Of a stretch of DNA of 9,905 bases, positions 1-7,668 are shown one piece after another. Below the pieces are notes generated by a model. It was not told where the DNA came from, did no database searches, and worked only from the letters and a program-made list of their open reading frames with translations. The first letter of the stretch is position 1. Each line of letters begins with the position of its first letter. The translations under genes were made by a program, and so were the position numbers. Source of the DNA: Planctomycetaceae bacterium (lineage in GTDB: Bacteria; Planctomycetota; Planctomycetia; Pirellulales; UBA1268); contig DONH01000412.1 of NCBI GenBank assembly GCA_003509235.1, positions 5,103 to 15,007 on the forward strand, written 5' to 3'.

Positions 1-3000
1 ATTCTCAATAATGGAAAGCCAATTGTTCTCGGGGAGGCCGCATCGAAAATTCCTGCTATCCTGACAGCACACTATGCGGGTCAGCAAACGGGCACTGCGG
101 CCGCAGAACTTCTTTTCGGAAAAACAAATCCGAGCGGAAAACTCACACTCTCGTGGCCCCGAACAGTTGGTCAAATTCCTTCACACTACAGCCAGCACGG
201 CAGTTCCCTGGTTTTCGACTACGTTGACTCTCCCCGAACACCTGCATATCCATTCGGGCACGGATTAAGTTACACGTCGTTTCAATACTCCGATCTTTCT
301 CTTTCCAGTGCAACAATCCAAGAAGCAGAGACAGTCAATGTGACCTTTACTCTCTCCAACACTGGTCAACGCGAAGGAACAGAAATCTCGCAAGTCTACG
401 TTTCAGGTGAAGAATTTGACATTGCCCGACCCTCACTGGAACTCAAGGGGTTTGCACGCACCACGCTCCGAGCAGGTGAATCGAAGCAGATCACTATCCC
501 TCTTCAAGCTGACGACCTTTTTTTTCATAACATGAACTTGGAACGCGTGCTCCCGAAGGGGAAATATCTTGTTCGTGTAGGTGGCAGTTCAGTAGACCTC
601 TCAAAGCCACTTACTTTGGGCACAATCCCTTCAACAGAAAAAGTGCCGGTCGCATCAAAAGTAATTACTGCAGCAAAACCAATAACACCCCCTGCAGAAG
701 CTCGTAGGAAGCCAACTTTAACGCCCGTCTCTTCTCGAAGCAGCAAACCCAATGTTCTGTTCATTGCAATTGATGACCTGCGGCCTGAACTGGGTTGTTA
801 TGGAAAACATGTGATATCGCCAAATATTGACAAGCTCGCGGCATCCGGCGTGCAATTCAATCGCGCCTATTGCCAACAGGCTGTTTGTGGCGCATCTCGA
901 CTCTCGCTGATGGGAGGCCTCTACCCAACAAACACTCGTGAGCAGACATTTCATGTGAACGGATGGCGAGAACGGCACCCAAATCTGGTCACTATGAACC
1001 AGCATTTCGGCATGCAGGGATACCAAACAATTGGTATGGGCAAGATCTATCATGGGCACAACGGCGGGCCCGCAACAGACGTTGAAAATTGGAACACATG
1101 GATTGATATCAGCACCAGCGAATATGCTCTACAAAAGAACAAGGACTTGGTAATACAAGCACTTAAAGACAAAACAAAAGGAAGCAAGCATGCTCCACCT
1201 GAAGGTCCAATGACGGAATGTGCTGACGTTCCGGATGACACATATATCGATGGCAAACGCGCGACACGCGCTATTCAAGTCCTTGATCAATTGGCAAAAG
1301 ATGGAGAAAAACCATTCTTTCTTGCCGTTGGATTCACCAAGCCACACCTGCCCTTTGTGGCCCCAAAAAAATACTGGGACCTCTACGAACGTGAGAGTTT
1401 TTCCATGCCACCCAACGGTGGACGACCACCAAAGTGGCCGGAGGATGCTGCATTTACCAAAGCAAATGAAATGCAGCGGTACGTTGACTATGTTGGAGAC
1501 GGCCCAAAAGATTTTCCACAATCTCTTAATAAAAAACTCCTGCATGGATATGCCGCAGCAGCCAGTTTTGTTGATGCGAATGTTGGTCGCGTCCTTGATG
1601 CTTTAGAAGAGAAAGGGCTTGCGGACAATACAATTGTGGTTCTCTGGGGCGACCACGGCTGGAAACTGGGTGATCACTCATCGTGGTGCAAGCACACCAA
1701 TTTCGAATGTGACACCCGCGTCCCTCTCATTGTGCGAGACCCTCGCATGAAGCCCGGCCTGAAGACTGATAGACTAGTTGAGCTGATTGATCTCTACCCA
1801 ACCCTTTGTGACCTGACAGGCATTGAAACACCTGCCCATTGTCAGGGACGAAGCTTCCGTGCCCTCCTCGATAGTCCAGAATCTGGGCACCGATATAGTT
1901 CATACAGTTCATATCCGGCATGGAAGTCCCTTGGACATAGCATTCGCTTTAGAAATTTTCGTTACACGGAGTGGTTTCACAATGATACCGGGACATTGAG
2001 ATCGCGTGTCCTGACCGATCTTCGCAAAGACCCCGGAGAGGTGACAAACTGCGCGGATATTCCGGCGTATAAAGAATCGCTAGCAGCTGCAGAGACCGAA
2101 CTACATAAGAGAATGAAAGAAGCTGATGCGAATACTGCATTTAAAACCACATCTGCCACTCAGGCAACGCCAACAACCATCCAAATCGATACTGGTGTGG
2201 CGCGCAGACGTCAGGCAATTGACGGGTTTGGCGGATCGGTAGCGTTTTGGGGCACAAAGGCAGATAATAAAGCACTCAAAGCCACACTTGACGAGCTCAA
2301 TGCGAATATCATTCGCGTGCAAGGAGAGGTTACTAAAGCCGGCTTGACTAACCACAATGTCGCTCTCCTAAAGCGCGGGATGGCAGTCAATCCATCACTT
2401 CAGGTACTTTTAACTTTCTGGCAGCCTCGTTCTGCGGACCAACTCGAACCCGAGTACTGGCTTCGCGCTGAACAAATAGATGGAACGGAACAATACACCC
2501 TCCGAGACGACCGAATGGAACAGTGGGCCGATGAACTTATTTCAAGAGTACAGTTCTATCGAAGCCTCGGTATTAATGTGACGACTGTCGGTATACAGAA
2601 TGAGTCAAACTGGTCTCATGAGGGAACCCAGACCTGCCGATGGGAACCAGAGCGTCTCAAGACTTTTATCGAACAATTTATACAGCCACGGTTAGAAGCC
2701 AACAACTTGACAGACCTCCTGATTGCTGCACCTGACCTCGCCTACATTGGACCCGACGCATCTGAGTTCAGACGGTTTTTACCTGCCCTAATGAGCCCAG
2801 ACGTAGATGTCGCAGCCTACCATATGTATGACAGCTATCAAAAGAATGAAGATGGAAACTTTGAAATACTTGTCGGCAACACACAGAAGCTTGCACAGTT
2901 GGCAGATGAATTCATCCCCACGAAGAAACTCTGGATGACCGAAACAACAGGCGCACAATGGAACGGCAATGATTGGCACACATACGGGTGGACAGCCGAC

Positions 3001-3519
3001 CTCACAGAACACCAGAAGGCAATCAAGGCGGCTCGCTACATGCACACAACTTTTGTGGACGCGCAAGCTAGTGCATTTCTCTGGTGGGGCCTCATCTATT
3101 CACTTGCTCCAGGAAATGAACAGGATGAAAACATTCGGCAGAAACACCGCGACGAGGGATTGGTTCTTGTATGTGCCCCAGCCGACCAGGTTGGTGAGCA
3201 TCAGGTCTTTATCGAACGCACGAAAAAATTCTACGTCTTCTCCCAATATTCAAAATTTATTCACCAAGGTTATAAACGACTGGATCTCGATGCCGTATCG
3301 GGGGTGCATGCATCTGCCTATGTAGGCGAGGCCGAGAATCGGCTCATTGCGGTTGTCATCAACGATTCCGAGACCTCAAAAGATGTCTCAATTCAGGTTG
3401 ATGCTGGATATAAATTTGTCTCCGCGCATCAGACGGACACATCCAGGAATTGTGAACAAATTGGAAATAGAGAACTCCTTCCCCCACAGTCAGTTCGCAC
3501 CGTAGTCTTTCAAAAATAG
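1..3519 (+). CDS. Tri-modular GH3 (C-terminal part) - S1 sulfatase - GH30 fusion enzyme, 5' truncated by window edge
   Basis: The frame is open from base 1 to the TAG at 3517-3519 (1172 residues visible), so the first Met, at 340, is internal and not the start. Numbering residues from base 1: residues 1-91 are the end of a GH3 beta-glucosidase/xylosidase C-domain, with the signature PFGHGLSYTSF at 84-94. A fibronectin-III-like domain follows (about 95-205), then a Pro-rich linker (about 207-248). An S1 sulfatase spans about 250-705: metal-binding DD 258-259, formylglycine site C296-G-A-S-R300, GK348-IYH, K447-PH449, GD551-H552-G and K564-H565. Its overall look is that of the iduronate-2-sulfatase group. 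After a short Thr/Ala linker, a GH30 domain starts at about 723 (DGFGG at 741-745), with acid/base E868 in QNES, nucleophile E981 in WMTET, WW at 1028-1029, and a closing beta-sandwich (SQYSKFI) to 1172. All key residues of the two complete enzymes are present. The GH3 catalytic domain and any signal peptide lie off the left edge; I estimate 1,700 or more residues in total. Secretion and polysaccharide degradation are inferred. The domain calls are strong; the exact substrate is unknown. Confidence 0.9.
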   Translation: MLNNGKPIVLGEAASKIPAILTAHYAGQQTGTAAAELLFGKTNPSGKLTLSWPRTVGQIPSHYSQHGSSLVFDYVDSPRTPAYPFGHGLSYTSFQYSDLSLSSATIQEAETVNVTFTLSNTGQREGTEISQVYVSGEEFDIARPSLELKGFARTTLRAGESKQITIPLQADDLFFHNMNLERVLPKGKYLVRVGGSSVDLSKPLTLGTIPSTEKVPVASKVITAAKPITPPAEARRKPTLTPVSSRSSKPNVLFIAIDDLRPELGCYGKHVISPNIDKLAASGVQFNRAYCQQAVCGASRLSLMGGLYPTNTREQTFHVNGWRERHPNLVTMNQHFGMQGYQTIGMGKIYHGHNGGPATDVENWNTWIDISTSEYALQKNKDLVIQALKDKTKGSKHAPPEGPMTECADVPDDTYIDGKRATRAIQVLDQLAKDGEKPFFLAVGFTKPHLPFVAPKKYWDLYERESFSMPPNGGRPPKWPEDAAFTKANEMQRYVDYVGDGPKDFPQSLNKKLLHGYAAAASFVDANVGRVLDALEEKGLADNTIVVLWGDHGWKLGDHSSWCKHTNFECDTRVPLIVRDPRMKPGLKTDRLVELIDLYPTLCDLTGIETPAHCQGRSFRALLDSPESGHRYSSYSSYPAWKSLGHSIRFRNFRYTEWFHNDTGTLRSRVLTDLRKDPGEVTNCADIPAYKESLAAAETELHKRMKEADANTAFKTTSATQATPTTIQIDTGVARRRQAIDGFGGSVAFWGTKADNKALKATLDELNANIIRVQGEVTKAGLTNHNVALLKRGMAVNPSLQVLLTFWQPRSADQLEPEYWLRAEQIDGTEQYTLRDDRMEQWADELISRVQFYRSLGINVTTVGIQNESNWSHEGTQTCRWEPERLKTFIEQFIQPRLEANNLTDLLIAAPDLAYIGPDASEFRRFLPALMSPDVDVAAYHMYDSYQKNEDGNFEILVGNTQKLAQLADEFIPTKKLWMTETTGAQWNGNDWHTYGWTADLTEHQKAIKAARYMHTTFVDAQASAFLWWGLIYSLAPGNEQDENIRQKHRDEGLVLVCAPADQVGEHQVFIERTKKFYVFSQYSKFIHQGYKRLDLDAVSGVHASAYVGEAENRLIAVVINDSETSKDVSIQVDAGYKFVSAHQTDTSRNCEQIGNRELLPPQSVRTVVFQK

Positions 3520-3721
3520 CTGAATTTGGAGAACACTCAGTCCGTACTCAGCACTACAGATAGGGTGATCCTTGCAGAGTCTGCTACTCGCGCATCACCA
3601 ATTCAATATCACTGCCGATGGCCAATCTGCTTTGGTAGATTCAAGCTCCTTAAAGGCGAATACGCAACCAAATAATTTGTACCTTTGCCATTCTTAAGCT
3701 ATCAAACACTTGTTCTGACAA

Positions 3722-4483
3722 CTAGTTAATCAAAAGTTTTCGCAGTTTTTCTTTCAGGTAGGTAAGAGTCCACCGTTTTCTCCAACTGCCAGAATCATGA
3801 TACACACCAATCGTGGTACCGTTGTTAAGCAGTATCTGCCGTTCATTCTTACCTCGCATACGAAACGGATGAAAGACTCGTCGGGGCTCGAGCGTCACAT
3901 GGTCGTAGCGTTGAGAATTTTCCTGATAAACACGGCTTAACAAATCAGGACCGGTTAACCCACACACATCAAGGCATGAAAACGCTTGCGTGGGATTCTG
4001 CTGAAGATCATTCAAAACATCTTTCCAAAAGGGATGCCCAGGGATCGAAGCAAAAGCAAAATTTGCGATTTGATCAACTGAATTCCCATAGGCCCGGTCA
4101 AACTCTTGGCCCGATACAAGCTCTGAACTACTGTAGTCGTAAGGGCGTATAAACTCATAGTCGAGATTGCAATACATTCCACTAATATCATAGATGAGGA
4201 TATATCGCATCGCGTCGGCTCTCATGATATTCCGGCTGAATCCTGCAAAGAATGGGTAAAAGACTGGGTGATGTTTTTGCCCGTAGGCATTAATTCTCTC
4301 ATCATCCCAAATCCAATACTCCCAATCATGGTGCCATCACTTGACGGAGGCGATGATGTGCTTCCACCGCAGAGGCAAGATATCAGCCTTCCACGTCTGA
4401 AGAATGATTTCTGGAATCACTTGCACCGCGGCTTGGGTTTCATCTGTAGTCCCCACTGCCACATTATTGGTTGAACAAGCCAT
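3722..4483 (-). pseudogene. OCH1-like glycosyltransferase (Gly_transf_sug, PF04488) interrupted by in-frame TGA
   Basis: Reading the minus strand from ATG 4483-4481 gives 253 codons ending at TAA 3724-3722, about the usual size for DXD sugar-transfer proteins of this family. The family order is clear: IPEIILQTW near the N-terminus, DWEYWIWDD, RADAMRY, SGMYCNLDYE, then PGHPFW and LTGPDLLSRVY. Codon 49 is TGA (4339-4337), between SVK and WHHDWEY, where the family simply continues, so the product would stop after 48 residues. A restart at ATG 4225 would lose the N-terminal nucleotide-sugar-binding strand. The acceptor-site motif, normally GGxYxDxD, reads SGMYCNLD, so a Gly and the first metal-binding Asp are also lost. 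Both substitutions, and the stop (from CGA or TGG), are single transitions from plausible ancestral codons. Members transfer sugars, often into polysaccharide or O-antigen. I infer a recently inactivated gene. A sequencing error could explain the stop but not the altered DxD. Confidence 0.8.
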
Positions 4484-4600
4484 TTGATACTCGGAGTTTC
4501 GTTTTCTGGCACAACCAACATTTCACGCTTTCGCAAATGTTTCCATCGCAACAAAGTTTTACATTCACAGGATTTTTCACAAAAAACACACAGTGATATA

Positions 4601-4624
4601 ATTCATAGAAAACCGTCTATGAAT
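4601..4624 (-). terminator. Perfect 9-bp inverted repeat downstream of the sulfatase gene
   Basis: ATTCATAGA (4601-4609) and TCTATGAAT (4616-4624) are perfect reverse complements around a 6-base loop. The structure lies 7 bases past the stop of the minus-strand sulfatase. On that strand a run of six T occurs about 14 bases after the stem, so it is not a textbook rho-independent terminator: the stem is A/T-rich and the U-tract is displaced. It also sits about 120 bases upstream of the broken glycosyltransferase start, so it could be an operator. Confidence 0.4.
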
Positions 4625-4631
4625 GTGCCTG

Positions 4632-6173
4632 TCAGTGAGCCGAAGGAAGCGTAACACCCTTCGGCAAAAACGTCACCTCACGGTCATTTGCCAACTGCCT
4701 TCCAGGCGTAGAACGACCGTTTTTTACCCAGTCGTCCAGAAGCTGAAGTAACGCAGTCACCTTTTCGGGGTAGAGCTCCGCTACATTTTCTGTTTCTGAC
4801 ACATCCTTCCTGAGATTGAACAGTTGAAGCGGTGGCAACCCGTCTGCCTTGGCTTGCTTTTCTTTCGGTGCACTCCAACCACCACTTCCATAGCAAAGGC
4901 AGAGCTTCCAATCTCTGTCGCGGATCGCAAAAGAACCATCTATCGAGTGACTCACCAATCCCGTTCTCGCCGAGCATTGTTTGCCATGAAAGACTGGGAC
5001 AAGGCTGAATCCATCCTCGCCACCGCCGCTTTCCCCAACTTTGCCCACTACCTCTTCGAGAGTCGCATACACGTCGGTGTGACACGTTAAGCCACGGCTC
5101 ACCGTTCCCGCCTGAATGTGGCCCGGCCATTTCACGATGAATGGAACCCTGTGACCGCCTTCGAATACATCTGCCTTATGTCCACGGTAAATACCGCTTG
5201 GGTCGTGTCCATGCTCTTCGAGAACTTCAAAATTTGCCTGCGGGGAGCAGCCATTATCACTTGTAAAAATGACGAGTGTATTTTGTTCGAGGCCTTGCTC
5301 GCTCAGACAATCCAAAAGACTACCCATGAGGTGGTCAACCTGCATAACAAAATCACCATATGGATTGATTCCACTTGCACCGCGGAACGGGGCAACTGGG
5401 ACGATTGGCGTGTGAGGCGCTGGCAGAGGCAAATAGAGAAAAAAGGGCTTGCCTTGTTTTGCATCGTCACTGTGTGCCGTAACGTACTCTATTGATTTGT
5501 CAAAAAGATGGGGCAAAACCTCTGGAATATGAAAATCTGAACCGATTGGACCTTTTCGATACCAGCCGTAGGCATCTTCTTGTGACGTCACACCTTCTTC
5601 ACGATCAGGCACTGCAGTCACTTGGCCAGTATCCACCCAGACATATGGTGGCATATCCAAAGAGCCACAATGCCCATAGTAGTAATCAAATCCGTTGATG
5701 TCCGGGCCATTGACTACAGGCTTTGTAAAGTCGATGGTCTTTCCATCTTTGTGCCAATCCCAACCGAGGTGCCATTTTCCAATCATTGCCGTGTGATAGC
5801 CTGACTCGCGAAGGAGATGCCCGAGAGTAGCCCGCTCCGCCGAAATAAGGTGCTCACTCCGCCCATTCAAAACACCACGCGACAACCGTGAACGCCAGTT
5901 GTACCTCCCCGTCAGTAATCCATATCGAGTCGGCGTGCAGACTGAACTTGTGCTATGTGCATCCAAAAGCGTTAACCCATTATCAGCCAACTGCTGAAGT
6001 CGCGGAGTGGCGATCTTGCACTTGGTGTTCGTCGGAGATATGTCTCCTATCCCTAGGTCATCAGCCATAACCAAAACGATATTTGGCTTGTCAGCCGCAA
6101 GGCTGGTAATGGCTGTGCACCCAACGGCGCAGGCCCACAGTCCGAGAAAAAATAAACGGATTTGTTTAACCAT
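4632..6173 (-). CDS. Secreted S1 family sulfatase (arylsulfatase type)
   Basis: A 513-residue enzyme predicted to hydrolyse a sulfate ester, probably on a carbohydrate. Residues 1-26 form a Sec signal peptide (basic start, hydrophobic core, SLA cleavage site before ADKPNIVL). The metal site begins with DD 38-39. The formylglycine signature is C79-T-P-T-R, followed by the GLLTG loop. Other expected active-site residues are present: GK133-W-H135, PH254 in PLPAPH, D306-N307-G, and K333 in YRGHKAD ahead of the EGGHR motif (338-342). Length and motif order match full-length bacterial S1 sulfatases, so it should be active if the formylglycine-generating enzyme is encoded elsewhere. The ATG at 6173 is chosen because AGGGGG (6184-6179) sits 5 bases upstream as a strong Shine-Dalgarno and the signal peptide starts right there. 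It is a different subtype from the sulfatase module of the 1-3519 gene (CGASR) and lies in the opposite orientation. The substrate cannot be read from the sequence. Confidence 0.93.
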   Translation of the reverse strand: MVKQIRLFFLGLWACAVGCTAITSLAADKPNIVLVMADDLGIGDISPTNTKCKIATPRLQQLADNGLTLLDAHSTSSVCTPTRYGLLTGRYNWRSRLSRGVLNGRSEHLISAERATLGHLLRESGYHTAMIGKWHLGWDWHKDGKTIDFTKPVVNGPDINGFDYYYGHCGSLDMPPYVWVDTGQVTAVPDREEGVTSQEDAYGWYRKGPIGSDFHIPEVLPHLFDKSIEYVTAHSDDAKQGKPFFLYLPLPAPHTPIVPVAPFRGASGINPYGDFVMQVDHLMGSLLDCLSEQGLEQNTLVIFTSDNGCSPQANFEVLEEHGHDPSGIYRGHKADVFEGGHRVPFIVKWPGHIQAGTVSRGLTCHTDVYATLEEVVGKVGESGGGEDGFSLVPVFHGKQCSARTGLVSHSIDGSFAIRDRDWKLCLCYGSGGWSAPKEKQAKADGLPPLQLFNLRKDVSETENVAELYPEKVTALLQLLDDWVKNGRSTPGRQLANDREVTFLPKGVTLPSAH

Positions 6174-6551
6174 GTTTGCCCCCTGAATTTAACAAAGCCT
6201 GGCACAAGCACTCGAAGTAGGCGACTGTCTTTGTAATCCAAAATCTATGTCTAAGCCATGCCTTCTTCCAAACGGTCTTATTCCTTGTTCCTGTCTGTAT
6301 ACCAACTTCTGTTCCGGAGTAACCACTCAACATAAAACGTGAAACCTAACCAACTCCAGAACTTAGAAAATTTCACAGTTACAAGCACATCCACCAAATC
6401 GGCCTATTGTTGCACGGTAACGGTATCATGGGGACATATCGGGTAATACGAAAAATCACAGATCGTGGGAATGAACTACGTCACCCACATCGCTTCAAGA
6501 CAACGGAAATTTCTTTGTGTATCACCAGCAGTCGTTAGCCGTGTCACAAAG

Positions 6552-6573
6552 AATGCCATGTTTTAGTGGCATT
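6552..6573. repeat. 7-bp perfect inverted repeat upstream of DUF1559 gene
   Basis: AATGCCA (6552-6558) and TGGCATT (6567-6573) are exact reverse complements separated by 8 bases. The repeat is about 20 bases upstream of the possible -35 element, where a regulator could bind; no T-tract follows on either strand, so a terminator is unlikely. The function is unknown and a chance occurrence is possible. Confidence 0.35.
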
Positions 6574-6592
6574 ATGGTGGGGTTGCCTGCTT

Positions 6593-6621
6593 TTGAGATC
6601 GGGCTCCAGTGAACACATGAT
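6593..6621 (+). promoter_or_regulatory. Possible sigma-70-like promoter for the DUF1559 gene
   Basis: TTGAGA (6593-6598, 5 of 6 matches to TTGACA) is followed after 17 bases by CATGAT (6616-6621, 4 of 6 matches to TATAAT). It is in the right place and orientation for the gene starting at 6669, giving a leader of about 40 bases. Planctomycete promoters are poorly conserved, so this is only a candidate. Confidence 0.25.
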
Positions 6622-6668
6622 AAGGGTCCATAACTTAAGACATTAAGATTATAAAGATCGGTAAAAAT

Positions 6669-7631
6669 GTGTCATCTTCGGAAGAATCACTCGTGCTAAA
6701 ACCTAGAGATGAAAAAGCCTTCACACTTATTGAGCTTCTTGTAGTCATCGCTATCGTTGGGGTTCTCGTAGCACTCCTTCTGCCTGCTGTTCAAAATTCG
6801 CGTGAAACAGCCCGACGGATGGCCTGCTCCAGTAATCTCAAGCAGATCTCATTGTCAGCGCTCAACTATGAGTCCCTTCACGGGCGCCTCCCCATTGGGT
6901 TCCTTGGACCTTGGGATGCCAACGGAAATGGTATGAACGATATCGCCGAGGCACCTTCTACTTGGCAATGGGACTTTGCGAACATTGGCATGCTTCCTGT
7001 ATTGCTGAGTTTTCTGGAAGAAACTGGCACGCAGGACAGACTCAACCCTCTTCTCCTCCGTCAACATTCTCGCAAATACCCTGGTCAAACTTATAAAGGG
7101 CATTGGGCATCTGGCAAATCAACAAAGGAAGCAGCATTCACTCAGCCGAGTGTTTTTCTCTGCCCTTCAGCTCTCCTTCCACTTCATACCAACCTCATTG
7201 ACACTTTGTTCACTTATGAAACTACCGATGGAATACAGGTTGAAATAAGAGGCCGCAGAGAGAAGGACTACGGTCGATCAAATTATGTAGGCGTGTCTGG
7301 TAAGGCCGGAAATACACCCTCTGAAAAACAATACGTTGGATTATTTGTAAACAGGATTCCTCATTCTCTCAAACGGGCTCGCGACGGAACGAGCAACACT
7401 CTTTTATTTGGTGAGAATCGTGCCGCCATTACGTGGCTTGGCGCTGAGGGTTGGCCTGTTCTTTATGGATTGGGTGATACACCCAACCAGGAAAAACCAC
7501 TCTTTACCAGCCTTCACCCAGGCGTAGTAATGTTTGCAACCGCGGATGGAGCAGTCCGTGGACTTTCCTTCGCTCTAGAACAAGAGACCTTCAATCGCCT
7601 GGCAGGGATGGCCGACGGTGATATCCTCTAG
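6669..7631 (+). CDS. DUF1559 family protein with pilin-type N-terminal methylation motif
   Basis: A 320-residue member of the DUF1559 family (PF07596), which is greatly expanded in planctomycetes. The N-terminus has a 17-residue polar leader and then [20 protein letters not shown], a type IV pilin-like signal with one membrane helix, followed by [18 protein letters not shown] and a Tyr-containing stretch typical of the family. The pre-cleavage residue is Ala (KA/FTLIE) rather than the usual Gly. The C-terminal half has [13 protein letters not shown] and [21 protein letters not shown], the family's closing H-x-G...DG motif. The start is GTG 6669: the upstream frame meets a TAA at 6636-6638 with no ATG between, and the ribosome site is weak. 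These proteins are thought to be pseudopilin-like, exported and processed by prepilin peptidase; the actual function is unknown. It converges on the gene ending at 7669, leaving 37 bases between the two stops. Confidence 0.92.
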   Translation: MSSSEESLVLKPRDEKAFTLIELLVVIAIVGVLVALLLPAVQNSRETARRMACSSNLKQISLSALNYESLHGRLPIGFLGPWDANGNGMNDIAEAPSTWQWDFANIGMLPVLLSFLEETGTQDRLNPLLLRQHSRKYPGQTYKGHWASGKSTKEAAFTQPSVFLCPSALLPLHTNLIDTLFTYETTDGIQVEIRGRREKDYGRSNYVGVSGKAGNTPSEKQYVGLFVNRIPHSLKRARDGTSNTLLFGENRAAITWLGAEGWPVLYGLGDTPNQEKPLFTSLHPGVVMFATADGAVRGLSFALEQETFNRLAGMADGDIL

Positions 7632-7668
7632 GATCGCCGAATCAAATCAAAAGGGTGCTAACGATTGC

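Larger units (their letters stand above)
6174..6668. other. Divergent intergenic region, no gene found
   Basis: This 495-base stretch separates the minus-strand sulfatase start from the plus-strand DUF1559 start, so promoters for both should lie here. All frames are broken by stops and none shows recognisable protein similarity; no tRNA or rRNA-like fold was seen. It holds the sulfatase Shine-Dalgarno at its left end, a 7-bp inverted repeat at 6552-6573 and a possible sigma-70-like promoter at 6593-6621. Confidence 0.6.

Noticed and set aside
340..3519. A separate gene starting at the ATG at 340
   Set aside because: The same frame is open back to base 1 and encodes the contiguous GH3 end (PFGHGLSY); position 340 falls inside the FnIII-like domain.
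3520..3721. Possible terminator or small gene after the fusion gene
   Set aside because: Only short weak repeats (for example CAAATAATTTG) were seen; no stable hairpin with T-tract and no coding signal.
4337..4339. TGA read as selenocysteine or translational readthrough in the glycosyltransferase
   Set aside because: The family has no Cys/Sec at this place, and no selenocysteine insertion hairpin was apparent just after it.
4824..5495. Plus-strand frames opposite the sulfatase
   Set aside because: They are shadows of a well-supported minus-strand gene with complete active-site motifs.
6090..6173. Lipoprotein signal in the 4632-6173 sulfatase (AVGC)
   Set aside because: The -3 residue is Ala and a better standard cleavage site (SLA before ADKP) follows, so a plain Sec signal is favoured.
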